DNA from: Solirubrobacterales bacterium 67-14
GTDB lineage: Bacteria; Actinomycetota; Thermoleophilia; Solirubrobacterales; 70-9
Length of the DNA: 64,000 bases
Assembly (NCBI GenBank): GCA_001897355.1
Contig: MKST01000002.1
Coordinates: 263,811-327,810 of the forward strand
Reading direction: 5' to 3'
The notes under the pieces: model-generated
The model's input: the letters and a program-made list of their open reading frames with translations, nothing else
What the model was told of the DNA's origin: nothing
Database searches by the model: none
Shown: positions 10,952 through 22,235 of the stretch, piece by piece
Numbering within the stretch: the first letter of the stretch is position 1
How the letters are laid out: each line of letters begins with the position of its first letter
Made by a program: the position numbers and the translations under genes

Positions 10952-11998
10952 ATGACCGAGTTGATCAAGCAAGTCGAGGCTGCCAAGCAGAGCACCTACT
11001 TCAGCGGGGCCCGGCTGGCCGACGACCTCGCCCGCTTCCTCGAGCGGCAAGCGGCCCCGATCGAGGATGCCGGCTCCCTGCTGGCCACCAGCAACCGCGT
11101 CTACCTGGTCGGCAGCGGCGGATCGCTGGCCACGCTGCAAGCGGCCAAGCTGATCCTCGACCGACTGACCGGGCTGGCCACCGAAGCCTTGACCGGCTAC
11201 GAGTTGATCTGGCGTGACCCGGCGCCACTGGCCGCCGATGCGGTCGCGATCTTCTCCTCTTACTCCGGCGAGACCGCCGACACGCTCGCCGCATTCCGGC
11301 TGGCCAAGGAGCGTGGCGCCCGCACGGTGGCGCTGGTCAACACCGCGGACTGCTCGCTCGGCCGGGAAGCCGACCTCGTCATCACCTACGAGTCGGCGGC
11401 CATCTTCGAGGCACCACTGGCCGCACTGGCCCTGGCCGCGGTCGCCAACTCCACCGAGGCCCGGGTCGAAGAAGCAGCCGCAGTCAAGGACTCGCTGCTG
11501 GCCTCACCCCCGGTGATCCAGGCTGCGGTCGACTCTTACGGAGAACGGGCCGAGGCGGACGCTCGGAAGTTCCTGAACAGCCAACACATGTACGTCCTGG
11601 GAGCCGGGCCGCTCGCGCCGCTCGCCTACAAGGTCGCCCTCACCGTCGTCATGGAGAACATCCGGATCGGCGGCACCTTCTGCGACGCGATGGAGTTCAA
11701 CCATGGACCTGCGGAGGCATTGGAGCGGAGCCAGATGGACGCGATGGTGCTGCTCGGCACCGATGCCTCCCGTCCCACCGCCGAGACCACCCTTGCCTTC
11801 CTCGAAGCCCACGGTGCGCGCACTCTCGTCTTCGACGCGTCCGACTACGGCGAGATCCACCCCCTGCTCACCCCCCTCGTGCTCAACTCCCTGACCCAGT
11901 GGTTCGTGGTCTACTCGGCGATCCTGCGCGGAATCACCGACCTCGACGCCCGCGTGTTCATGGGCCACGGGGTGCTGAGTGACGCACCCTGGCCCTGA
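10952..11998 (+). CDS. SIS-domain sugar isomerase/deglycase (FrlB/GlmS-C-like)
   Basis: VGSGGSLATLQAAKL, SSYSGETADTLAAF, DAMEFNHGPAEALE motifs. Confidence 0.88.
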   Translation: MTELIKQVEAAKQSTYFSGARLADDLARFLERQAAPIEDAGSLLATSNRVYLVGSGGSLATLQAAKLILDRLTGLATEALTGYELIWRDPAPLAADAVAIFSSYSGETADTLAAFRLAKERGARTVALVNTADCSLGREADLVITYESAAIFEAPLAALALAAVANSTEARVEEAAAVKDSLLASPPVIQAAVDSYGERAEADARKFLNSQHMYVLGAGPLAPLAYKVALTVVMENIRIGGTFCDAMEFNHGPAEALERSQMDAMVLLGTDASRPTAETTLAFLEAHGARTLVFDASDYGEIHPLLTPLVLNSLTQWFVVYSAILRGITDLDARVFMGHGVLSDAPWP

Positions 11999-12022
11999 TC
12001 CGGGGTTTTCACCCGCCGCGTC

Positions 12023-12986
12023 TCAGGTTCGGCTGACCGCGCTGCCCAGCGGGTGGTAGCAGGCCGCCGGGTGGGGCTTGCCCTCGCTCGTGTCGAGGAC
12101 CGGTTCCTCACCGAGACAGACGTCGGTGGCATAGCGGCAACGAGGGGCGAAGCGACAGCCCTGCGGGAGATCGATCGGGCTGGGCACGTCACCCTCGAGG
12201 ATCCGGTCCGGCATCGGACCGGTTGGGTCCGGCTCGGGGATGGCCTCGATCAGCGACTCGGTGTAGGGATGCTGGGGATGCGCGAACACTTCTTCCGTCT
12301 CACCCTGCTCGACGATCCGGCCCAGGTACATGACCGCGACGCGATCGGAGACGTGACGGACCACGCTGAGGTCGTGGGCGATGAAGATGCAGGCCAAGCC
12401 GAGTTCGTCGCGGACGTCCTCGAGCAGGTTGAGGATCTGGGCCTGGATCGAGACGTCCAGGGCCGAGACCGGCTCGTCGCAGACCAGCAGCCGAGGTCGG
12501 GTGACCAGCGCCCGGGCCAGGCCGATCCGCTGCCGCTGGCCGCCGGAGAACTCGTGGGGGAAGCGGTTCAGGTACTCGCTGCCCATGCCGACCATGGTCA
12601 GCGCCTCGGTTGCCCGGGAGGTCCGCTCGGCGCGGCTTTTCACTCCCTGGGCCCGCAGCGGCGCGGCGACGATGTCAACGATCCGGCGCCGCGGGTTGAG
12701 CGAGGCCTGGGGATCCTGAAAGACCATCGCCAGGTCGCGCCGAAGTGGCCGCATCCGCCGGGCCGGGAGGTGGGCGATGTCGGTGCCGTCGAGCAAGATC
12801 CGGCCCGCGGTCGGCTCGTGCACGCGGACCAGGCAGCGGGCCAGGGTCGACTTGCCGCAACCCGACTCGCCGACCAGGCCGAGGGTCTCGCCGTCGTTGA
12901 CCGTCAGCGACACACCGTCCACCGCATGCAGGGTCCGGCGATGTCCGCGGGACCGGACCGGAAACGTCATCTCCAGGTCTTCCACT

Positions 12987-13000
<14 letters not shown>
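12023..13000 (-). CDS. Dipeptide/oligopeptide ABC transporter ATPase (DppF/OppF-like)
   Basis: [34 protein letters not shown], Opp/Dpp C-terminal [17 protein letters not shown] start at 13000. Confidence 0.93.
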
Positions 13001-14034
<1,034 letters not shown>

Positions 14035-14042
<8 letters not shown>

Positions 14043-15000
14043 CTCTCGTCCTCGGGTCGAGCCAGGCGTAGGCGATGTCCACCACGGCGTTGAAGACCAC
14101 CACGAAGAAGGCGCCGTAGAGGGTGAGGGCCATCAGTGGCGGCAGGTCGAGGTGGGCGACCGAGGACTGGGCGTACTGGCCCACGCCCTGCAGGCCGAAG
14201 ATCGGCTCGACCAGGATGACCAGCCCACCGACCGCCGCACCGAAGTCGAGGCCGAAGAGCGCGACCACCGGGATCAGGCTGGTCCGCAGCGTGTGGCGAA
14301 ACAGCACCCGCCGACGGGAGAGGCCCATCGCGGTCGCGGTCCTCACGTAGTCGGCCGACGAGGTCTCGAGCAGGGAGTTGCGCACCACCCTGGCGTAGAA
14401 GCCGATCGAGACGATCGAGAGCGTGATCCAGGGCAGGATCAGGTGACGGACCCACTCGACCGGGTCGCTGATCGGTGAGTAGCCACCGGCGGGAAACCAA
14501 GACAGCACGGGCAGTTCGCGGTACTTGAAGGTGATCAGGTAGAGCAGTACCGCGCCGAGCCAGAAGATCGGCATCGATATGCCGGTCATGGCAAGGATCG
14601 TCATCACCCGGTCCGTCCAGCCACCCTGGTTGAGTCCCGAGGCCACCCCCATCGCGATCCCGAACAGCAGCCAGAGCGCCGCCGCCCCGATCGCCAGTGA
14701 GAGGGTGCGAGGGATGCCGCGGGCGATGGTCGGCAGCACCTCGGTCTGATCCTGGTAGGAGATCAGGTCACGCTTCACGAAGAGGTGGTCCATCATCGCC
14801 AGGTACTGCTTGTAGAGGGGCTGGTCGAAGCCCCAGTCCTTGTTGATGTTGGCGATCGCCTGCTTGGTCGGATGCCGCCCGGCCATCCGCAGGGCCGGGT
14901 CGCCGCCCGGGATCACGTTGAAGATGATGAAAGTGATCACCGAGACCGCGAAGAGCACCGCGACCAGCCCGACTATCCGCTTGGCCAAGAAGATGATCAT
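14035..15000 (-). CDS. ABC transporter permease (DppB-like)
   Basis: Typical DppB N-terminus and permease EAA-like region; operon context. Confidence 0.92.
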
Positions 15001-16058
15001 GTCGCCTCGACTTCGGTCTCGGCCACCGCGCCGCGCGGGTCGGTGGAGAAGCGCGCCCGATGGCGGGCATGCGGATCCAGGGCATCGCGGAGCCCGTCAC
15101 CGAAGACGTTGAGAGAGACGGCGGTGAGTACGATCGCGATGCCCGGCGCGAGGGTCAGCCAGGGCGCGGTCACCATCTGCGTGTAGCCCTGCTGGATGAT
15201 GTTCCCCCAGGAGGGCGTCAGCAGCGGCACTCCGACCCCCAGGAACGAGAGGCCCGCCTCGATCAGGATGTTGGTGGCGACGATCAGCGTGAAGAGCACC
15301 ACCGCGGTCGGCAGCACATTGGGCAGGATCTCGCTGAACATCACCCGGGTGGACCGCGTGCCGTGGCTGATCGCCGCCTCGACGAACTCGGTCCGTCTCA
15401 AGGCCAGCACCTCACCCCGGATCGGCCGGGCGATATAGGGGATGTAGACCACCGCGATGACCAGGATCGGGATCAGCAACGAGGACGACTCGATGTGGAT
15501 CGGCCCGATGTCGGCACCGCCGACGACCAGCGCCGTGGCCAGCGCCACGGCCAGCAGGTAGACCGGGAAGGACCAGATCAGGTCGAGCAACCAGCGGATC
15601 GTCCCGTCGGCCGCGCCGCCGAAGAAGCCGGCCGGCAGGGCCAGCAACAACCCGAACAGGGTGCAGATCAGGGCCGACGTGATCCCGATCATGATCGAGG
15701 CCCGCCCCCCGTAGAGCACCCTCAGCAGCAGGTCCCGGCCGTTGGCATCGGCACCGAGCGGATACTCGGACCGCAAGCCGGGGCCGATCGGGGTGCCGTC
15801 ATAACGGACGATCGGTGTCGGCTTGCCGTTCACCTCGATCTTCCCCTGGATGTTCTGGAAGTCGGGACCGTGATGCGCGATGTGCCGCGAGTAGAGCGAA
15901 GCGCCCGGGTAACAGAGCAGCAGGATCGCGAAGAAGATGCCCAGCGCCGTCATCGCCGTGCGGTTGCGGCGAAGGCGGCGCCAGGCCAGGGTCCACTGGC
16001 CGGGGGGTCCTTTGGCCCCCCGGCCAGTGGGAGGTGACGTCCTGCCCTGGCCGCTCAC
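14997..16058 (-). CDS. ABC transporter permease (DppC-like)
   Basis: HPLGADANGRDLL-like segment EYPLGADANGRDLLLRVLYG; GLSFLGVGVPLLTPSWGNI. Confidence 0.92.
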   Translation of the reverse strand: MSGQGRTSPPTGRGAKGPPGQWTLAWRRLRRNRTAMTALGIFFAILLLCYPGASLYSRHIAHHGPDFQNIQGKIEVNGKPTPIVRYDGTPIGPGLRSEYPLGADANGRDLLLRVLYGGRASIMIGITSALICTLFGLLLALPAGFFGGAADGTIRWLLDLIWSFPVYLLAVALATALVVGGADIGPIHIESSSLLIPILVIAVVYIPYIARPIRGEVLALRRTEFVEAAISHGTRSTRVMFSEILPNVLPTAVVLFTLIVATNILIEAGLSFLGVGVPLLTPSWGNIIQQGYTQMVTAPWLTLAPGIAIVLTAVSLNVFGDGLRDALDPHARHRARFSTDPRGAVAETEVEAT

Positions 16059-16074
16059 GTCCCGATCGGCCCTC

Positions 16075-17754
16075 CTACTTCTCCAGCCACATGGACGGGA
16101 AGAGCTCGAAGTAGGTCGGATTGAAGACCAGGCCCCGCAGGTTCGGGCCGTTGAACTTCGGGTAGCTGGCGTTCAGGAACGGCACCAGCGGCGCGTTCTG
16201 CTTCATGTACTCGCTGTCCAGCTCGGCCCACATCCGGTCGCGGGCATCACCCAGCGGCATGCGGTTGGCCTTCTCGATCTGGGCGTTGAGCGCAGGGACG
16301 TCGGCGTTGGCCTGGTTGTTGTTGCCGATGCTGACGATGTTGTTCCCGTTCAGCAGGGTGTCGATGAAGTTGCCCGCCTCAGGGTAGTCCTGGCTCCAGT
16401 CGTTGATGCCGATCTGGGGATCGGTCTTCTGGTTGGAGATCGTGTCGTCGTAGATCGACTGATCGAGCACCCTCACGGTGGCATTCAGTCCGATCTGGTT
16501 CAGGACCGAGGCCATGTACTGGGTGGCCTTGGGGAACGGCTCCTGGTTGCGGGTCCAAACCGAGACGTCGGTCCCCTCGACGCCGGCCTGCTTGATCAGC
16601 TGCTTGGCCTTGGCCAGGTCGTATGGGTAGTACTCGTGCTTCTTGTAGGCCGGCTTCAGGGGTGGCGGCACGATGTTCTCGGTCGGCTCACCTTGCCCAC
16701 CGAAGATCTTGACCAGCGCGTCGCGGTCGGTCGCGTAGTTCACGGCCTGCCGCACCCTCAGGTCATCGAAGGGCGCCTTGCGCTCGTTCATGAAGAAGTA
16801 GGTGATGTTGTTGCGCTGGTAGTCGTTGACCTGGTCCCCGTACTGGGCCTTGAGCTGGGTCAGGCGGGCCGGCGGCACCGCGGTGAAGTACCAGTCGAGA
16901 TCCCCGTTGACCGTCATGTTGACCGCCGCGTCCGGGTCGACCCCGATCGCGATGTCGATGCCGTCCAAGTGGCCGTTGGGGCTCTGGTCGGTCCACTCCT
17001 TGAACGAGGGATTGCGTCGCAGCTGCAGCTTCTGCTTCGGCGTGTAGCTGGTCACCATGTAGGGGCCGGTCGCCACTCGCGCATCGGGGACCGACGAGAT
17101 GTCCTTGTCCGGGGTCCCCTTCGGCAGCGCATAGGCAAAGGGAATCGCCATGAACATCGGGAAGGTGCCGTCGGCTTCGGTCAGCTTGAAGGTGATCGTG
17201 CCCTTCTTGTCGTCGGCGATGATCCCGGAGATGCCGCCCTTGCGGGTCTTCGCGTACTCGTCGGCACCGACGATCCCCTTGTAGAAGGCGAGGCCGCCGG
17301 AGTTGACCCGGAACAGACGCTCGATCGAGAACTTGAAATCGGAGGGCTTGACGTCGCGGTTGACCGGGGGCGAGAACTTGACCCCGCGCCGGACCTTGAA
17401 CGTATAGGTCTTGCCGTCGTCGCTGATCTTGGGCAGCGCCTCGGCGATGTCGGGCACGACCTTGTTGCCCTCGGCGCCAGAAGCCTTCTTCAGCGAGAGC
17501 AGCCCGTTGTTGGTGGCCTCGAGGATCTGCCAGCCCTCGCTGGTGTAACTCAGGGCGGGATCGATGTGGTCGGGGTTGTCGTTGATCGCCGCCCGGAGGA
17601 TCCCTCCGTCGACCGGCGTGCCTTCGTCACCGCCGCCACCGCCGCTCGAGCTGGACGACCCCCCGCAACCGGCCAGCAGGCCGATCACGAGGATCCCCAA
17701 GAGGGCTGGGAAAACCATCACTTTGCTACGCATGCCTAACACCTTTCTCTCCAC
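16075..17754 (-). CDS. ABC transporter extracellular solute-binding lipoprotein, family 5
   Basis: Lipobox LLAGCG; SBP_bac_5 features (DPALSYTSEGWQ, DDLRVRQAVNYATDR). Confidence 0.92.
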   Translation of the reverse strand: MERKVLGMRSKVMVFPALLGILVIGLLAGCGGSSSSSGGGGGDEGTPVDGGILRAAINDNPDHIDPALSYTSEGWQILEATNNGLLSLKKASGAEGNKVVPDIAEALPKISDDGKTYTFKVRRGVKFSPPVNRDVKPSDFKFSIERLFRVNSGGLAFYKGIVGADEYAKTRKGGISGIIADDKKGTITFKLTEADGTFPMFMAIPFAYALPKGTPDKDISSVPDARVATGPYMVTSYTPKQKLQLRRNPSFKEWTDQSPNGHLDGIDIAIGVDPDAAVNMTVNGDLDWYFTAVPPARLTQLKAQYGDQVNDYQRNNITYFFMNERKAPFDDLRVRQAVNYATDRDALVKIFGGQGEPTENIVPPPLKPAYKKHEYYPYDLAKAKQLIKQAGVEGTDVSVWTRNQEPFPKATQYMASVLNQIGLNATVRVLDQSIYDDTISNQKTDPQIGINDWSQDYPEAGNFIDTLLNGNNIVSIGNNNQANADVPALNAQIEKANRMPLGDARDRMWAELDSEYMKQNAPLVPFLNASYPKFNGPNLRGLVFNPTYFELFPSMWLEK

Positions 17755-17793
17755 TGTTTTCCGTTTGGCACGGAATCTCTCCTCCAGGCACTG

Positions 17794-19173
17794 CTACCTC
17801 ACTCCTCCCACCGGTCCGACCTCGCCTCTTTCGATGGCATCGGCCACGATCGGCATCACTTCTCGCGCCACGGCGAGGACTTCGTCCGTGTCGGCCCCGG
17901 TGTGAGCACCGGAACTGAGAAAAAGTCCTTCCTGCGGCGGCTGCAACAGCACGCCGCGGTCCAGCATCTCCCGCTGCAAGGTCGGGAAGGGGCTGGCCGC
18001 GACCAGCTCCTGGGCGTGACGGTACGAACGGGGCGGCTCGTCGCTCAGCCAGAGCTGGAACATCGATCCGACCCCGGTCCAGTGCGCGTTCACGCCGGCA
18101 TCTCGCGCGGCTGACACCAGTCCCTCGGCGAGCCGCTCGCCGTTGGCGACCAGCTCCTCGTAGAACCCTGCCCGGCCGGTTTCCGCCATCGTCGCGATCA
18201 CCGCGGCACAGGCCACAGCGTTCGAGTTGTAAGTCCCGCCGTGCATCGTCTTTCCCTCGGTGACCACTTCCATCGCTTCGGCGGTGCCGCCGATCGCCGC
18301 CACCGGGAAACCGGCGGCGAGTGCCTTGGCCATGACCGTCAGGTCCGGCTCGACCCCGAGCAGCCTCTGGGCCCCGCCGGGGCCGACCCGCAGCCCGGTC
18401 AGGACCTCGTCGAAGATCAGGCGACTGCCGTTGTCCCGGGTCACCTCGCGCAGCTTCTCAAGCCACCCTTCCGGAGGCATCATCCCGCCGCAGTTGCCGA
18501 GGATCGGCTCCAGGATGACTCCGGCGATGTCGTCGCCATGTCGGTCGAAGGCCTTCTCCAGCGCTTCGACGTCGCCCCAGGGCAGGACCAGCAGTGACTC
18601 GCCGACTTCGGGCGGGATGCCGGTCGTCGCCGGGGTCACGGCCGGGGCGTCGGCCGGGCCGGCTTCCGCCAGCGAGGGATGGGCCGACCAGTGGATCGCG
18701 TCTGACCAACCGTGGTAGTGGCCCTCGAAGCGCACGATCAGGTTGCGTCCGGTTCCGGCCCGCGCGAAGCGCAGCGCGTACATGACGCACTCGGTGCCGG
18801 ACTGGCCGAAGCGCAGCACCTCGACCGAAGGCATGCGCGCGGCCACGGCCGTGGCCGCCTCTCCCTCGAGGTCGGTGGCCAGGGCGAAGAGCGAGCCCCG
18901 CTGGTTGATCGTCTCGGTGACCGCGTCGATCACCGGCTGGGGACGATGGCCGAGGATCAGCGGCCCCTGCCCCATCTGGTAGTCGATGTACTCGTTCCCG
19001 TCGACGTCGGTCAGGCGGGAGCCGTGCCCTTCGGCGACGAAGACCGGGCTCGGCAACCAGCCGGAGCGGGTCGAGCGGGTGCCCGATCCGACCCCGTCGA
19101 CGAGATGCGCCTTGGCCTTTTCGAGCAGTCGCTCCGACTCGGTCGTTTTGCGCCGTGTGTCCATATCCGTCAT
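17794..19173 (-). CDS. Class-III PLP aminotransferase (glutamate-1-semialdehyde aminomutase-like)
   Basis: RFGQSGTECVMYALRFARA, LIFDEVLTGLRVGPGG, TVMAKALAAGFPVAAIGG. Confidence 0.9.
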   Translation of the reverse strand: MTDMDTRRKTTESERLLEKAKAHLVDGVGSGTRSTRSGWLPSPVFVAEGHGSRLTDVDGNEYIDYQMGQGPLILGHRPQPVIDAVTETINQRGSLFALATDLEGEAATAVAARMPSVEVLRFGQSGTECVMYALRFARAGTGRNLIVRFEGHYHGWSDAIHWSAHPSLAEAGPADAPAVTPATTGIPPEVGESLLVLPWGDVEALEKAFDRHGDDIAGVILEPILGNCGGMMPPEGWLEKLREVTRDNGSRLIFDEVLTGLRVGPGGAQRLLGVEPDLTVMAKALAAGFPVAAIGGTAEAMEVVTEGKTMHGGTYNSNAVACAAVIATMAETGRAGFYEELVANGERLAEGLVSAARDAGVNAHWTGVGSMFQLWLSDEPPRSYRHAQELVAASPFPTLQREMLDRGVLLQPPQEGLFLSSGAHTGADTDEVLAVAREVMPIVADAIERGEVGPVGGVR

Positions 19174-20014
19174 GACTTCACCTCACTGAATGGTTTGAGT
19201 TCGCCCCATGCGCCTTGACGCGCACAAACTGCCGCGGCCGCCAGGGTGGCGGCTCTCATCGAACCGTCCAGCGACTCCTCTCCCAGCCGGGCGACGATGA
19301 AGGCCGCGATGAAGGCGTCGCCGGCACCCAGCGTGTCCACCACCTCGGCCGCGGCCGTCGGTTCGTGGCGACTGCCGCCGGCCGAGAAGGCCAGGGAACC
19401 GTTCTCGCCGATCGTCACGACGACGAGGGTGGCACCAGCGGCCAGCGCCTTGGTACCGATCCGCTCGGCTTGGTCCCGGTCCCGCGCCGAGAAGAACGCG
19501 ACCTCGGGCGCGACTCCCGGGGATGAATCCTCGAAGGCCTCACAATCGGTGCCGAAATCGATCGAGACGCGGACCCCCGCGGCGACCAAGTTTTCGACGA
19601 CGGGGCCACATTCCGGGAGCCGCGCGATGTGGACCCAGTCGTAGTCTCGAAGCTCCTCGATGTCGCTCTCGGTGACGCGGTAGTCGAGCGAGGCCCCGTA
19701 GTCCTCCGAAACGAAGGAGCGTTCACCGCGCCGGTCGAGCTCGACCGTGGTGACGCCGGTGCGGCCGGATACAACCCTGATCCGCTCGATGTCCACCCCG
19801 GCCTGCTTGGCCGCATCGATCAGGAAGCGACCTTCTTCGTCGTCGCCGATCGCTCCGAAGTACGCGCTCTGCTGCCCGGCGAGCGCGACCAGCGCGGCCA
19901 CGTTCAACGCGTTGCCGCCCGGAAAGCGGGCCGGGCCCGCGTGGAGATAGAGGTCGACGCAATTGTCGCCGACTCCGGCAACGCGAACTCTTTTTGAGCT
20001 TCTGTCCGGGGCTA
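19170..20014 (-). CDS. PfkB-family carbohydrate kinase, fructosamine kinase (FrlD)-like; start codon uncertain
   Basis: VVDTLGAGDAFIAAF PfkB signature; in-frame upstream peptide VRVAGVGDNCVDLYLHAGPARFPGGNALNVAA extends beyond the ORF-track start, but no ATG/GTG/TTG lies in that frame. Confidence 0.82.
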
Positions 20015-20017
20015 GAT

Positions 20018-20031
20018 TGATAGCGCTCTCC
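20018..20031. promoter_or_regulatory. Candidate LacI-family operator O3 (TGATAGCGCTCTCC)
   Basis: Reverse complement shares the core of the site at 10904-10917. Confidence 0.7.
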
Positions 20032-20039
20032 TCAACTTT

Positions 20040-20055
20040 GTGAGAACGCTATCAC
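20040..20055. promoter_or_regulatory. Candidate LacI-family operator O4 (GTGAGAACGCTATCAC)
   Basis: Dyad between the divergent kinase and lacI-like genes. Confidence 0.75.
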
Positions 20056-20061
20056 CAATTT

Positions 20062-21096
20062 GTGAAAATGGCTATTCTTCTTGCCGTGGGTCTGACCGTC
20101 TCCGATATCGCCTCGGCCGCCGGCGTCTCCCAGGCAACCGCGGCCCGGGCGCTCGGCAACTACGGATCGGTCAGCGACGGCGCCCGCGAGAAGGTGCTCG
20201 AAGCCGCCAACCGGCTGGGCTACCGCCGCAACGAGCTGGCCGCCGCCCTGGTCGCCGGATCAACCCAGACGATCGGCCTGGTCGTCGGTGACATCGAGAA
20301 CCCGTTCTTCGCCACGGTCGCCCGCGGGGTCGCCGACGCGGTGGAGGTGGAGGGCCACACCCTTCTGCTGGCCAACTCGGACGAAGACCTCGAGCGTGAG
20401 CGCCACGCCGTCGAGGCACTCCGCTCGCGCCAGGTCGACGGCCTGATCGTCGCCAGCTCCTCGGTCGAGGACATCTCCCTCCTCGAATCGGCCTCCGCCT
20501 CGGGCACGCCCGTGGTGCTGATCGACCGACCCATGCCCGACGCGAAGCTGGACACGGTCACGGTCGAGAACGAGGCCGGCGCCGAAGCCGCGGTGGCCCA
20601 CCTGATCGAGGTCGGCCATCGCCGGATCGGGGTCGTCACGGACCGGCCCGAAATCGCCTCCACGGGCGAGCGGCTGGACGGGTACCGGGCCGCCCTCGAC
20701 CAGGCCGGCCTGGAGTTCGACGAGGAGCTGGTGGTCGAGGGCGGACCGAGTCAGGAAGACGGGCGGCGTGGAGCGCTGAAGCTGCTCGACCGGGCGGATC
20801 GTCCGACCGCGCTCTTCACGGCTTCGAACCTCGCCACCTATGGCGCCCTCTCGGCGATCGCCTCCTTGGGGCTCACGATCCCGGATGACGTGGCGCTGAT
20901 CGGCTTTGACGACTTTCCCCTGGCCGAGGTGCTGGCCCCACCGATCTCCGTGGTCTCGCAGCCGGTGAGCCAGATCGGGCAAGAGGCCGGCCGGCTCCTG
21001 CTCGAACGCCTGGCGGGCGAGCAGGGACCGCCGCGACGGGTCCGCCTGAAGACCGCGCTGACGGTCCGCGGCTCGAGTGGGGGGCCGCGCTCATGA
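20062..21096 (+). CDS. LacI-family transcriptional regulator
   Basis: HTH LTVSDIASAAGVSQATAARALGNYGSVS; ligand-binding domain ending RVRLKTALTVRGSSG. Confidence 0.93.
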   Translation: MKMAILLAVGLTVSDIASAAGVSQATAARALGNYGSVSDGAREKVLEAANRLGYRRNELAAALVAGSTQTIGLVVGDIENPFFATVARGVADAVEVEGHTLLLANSDEDLERERHAVEALRSRQVDGLIVASSSVEDISLLESASASGTPVVLIDRPMPDAKLDTVTVENEAGAEAAVAHLIEVGHRRIGVVTDRPEIASTGERLDGYRAALDQAGLEFDEELVVEGGPSQEDGRRGALKLLDRADRPTALFTASNLATYGALSAIASLGLTIPDDVALIGFDDFPLAEVLAPPISVVSQPVSQIGQEAGRLLLERLAGEQGPPRRVRLKTALTVRGSSGGPRS

Positions 21097-22235
21097 GTGG
21101 GATCGAAGACAGCGTGGTGGCACCGTTGCTGGAGCGCTTGGTCGCCTGCGACTCGACCAACCCCGACCTCGTGCCCGGCGGGGCCGGCGAGGCCGGGGTG
21201 GCGGCGATCGTGGCGGCCGAGTTGGAGGCTGCCGGCTTCGAGGTCGAGTTGAAGGACGTCCTGCCGGGAAGGCCCAACGTGGTCGGCCGCCTGCCCGGGA
21301 CCGGGGGCGGGCGTTCGTTGCTCTTCTGTTCGCATACCGATGTGGTCGCGGCCGGGCCGGAGGGATTCCAGCCCCGGATCGAGGACGGGCGGATGCTGGG
21401 CCGCGGCGTCAACGACATGAAGGGCGGCCTGGCCGCCAGCCTGGTCGCCGCGCGGCGGATCGCCGAGGGCGGTCCCCTGGCCGGCGACCTGATCGTGGCC
21501 GGGGTGATCGACGAGGAGTACAAGTCGGCCGGCGCGATCGCGCTGGCCGAGGCGATCTCGCCCGACGCCGCGATCCTGCCCGAGCAGAGCAACCTTGAAC
21601 TGATCACCGCCCACGGCGGCTTTGCCTGGTTCGAGCTGGTCAGCCACGGGGTCGAATCCGCCGGCATCGAACCCGACACCGGCATCGACTCGATCTCCCT
21701 GCTGGGCCCGGTGCTGGACGGGATCGCCGCACTCGACCGCGAGCTGGCCGGCCGCGAGCCGGCTGCCTACGGCCGGCCCTCGGTCCACGCCTCGACGATC
21801 AGCGGGGGCAGCCAGTACCCGGCCTATCCGGAGCGCACGACCCTCGGCATCGAGCGCTGCCTGGTGCCGGGCGAGACCTGGTCCGGCGCGAAGGCCGAGA
21901 TCGAAGCGATGATGGCCGCTGCCCAGGGGGCGGATGAACGCTTCCGGGCCGATCTCGAGATGATCGTCGGCCGCAACCCGGTCGAGCTGGACGAGGACGA
22001 GCCGATCATCGAAGCGCTCGCCCTGGCCACCTCGGAGCGCCTTGGCCGGCCGGCGGTCCGCCGTGGCGACATGGGCTGGATGGACTCGGGAATCCTCGCC
22101 GAGGCGGGTGTGCCCTGCGTCGTCTTCGGGCCGACCGGCACCCTGGAGCACACACCCGACGAGTGGGTGGACATCGCCTCCCTCGACCTCTGCGCCGAGA
22201 TCCTCGAAGCCACCGCCCGGAAGTTCTGCGGCTGA
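21093..22235 (+). CDS. M20-family peptidase/deacetylase (ArgE/DapE-like)
   Basis: LLFCSHTDVV, GRGVNDMKGGLAA, IDEEYKSAGA metal-site motifs. Confidence 0.9.
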   Translation: MSGIEDSVVAPLLERLVACDSTNPDLVPGGAGEAGVAAIVAAELEAAGFEVELKDVLPGRPNVVGRLPGTGGGRSLLFCSHTDVVAAGPEGFQPRIEDGRMLGRGVNDMKGGLAASLVAARRIAEGGPLAGDLIVAGVIDEEYKSAGAIALAEAISPDAAILPEQSNLELITAHGGFAWFELVSHGVESAGIEPDTGIDSISLLGPVLDGIAALDRELAGREPAAYGRPSVHASTISGGSQYPAYPERTTLGIERCLVPGETWSGAKAEIEAMMAAAQGADERFRADLEMIVGRNPVELDEDEPIIEALALATSERLGRPAVRRGDMGWMDSGILAEAGVPCVVFGPTGTLEHTPDEWVDIASLDLCAEILEATARKFCG

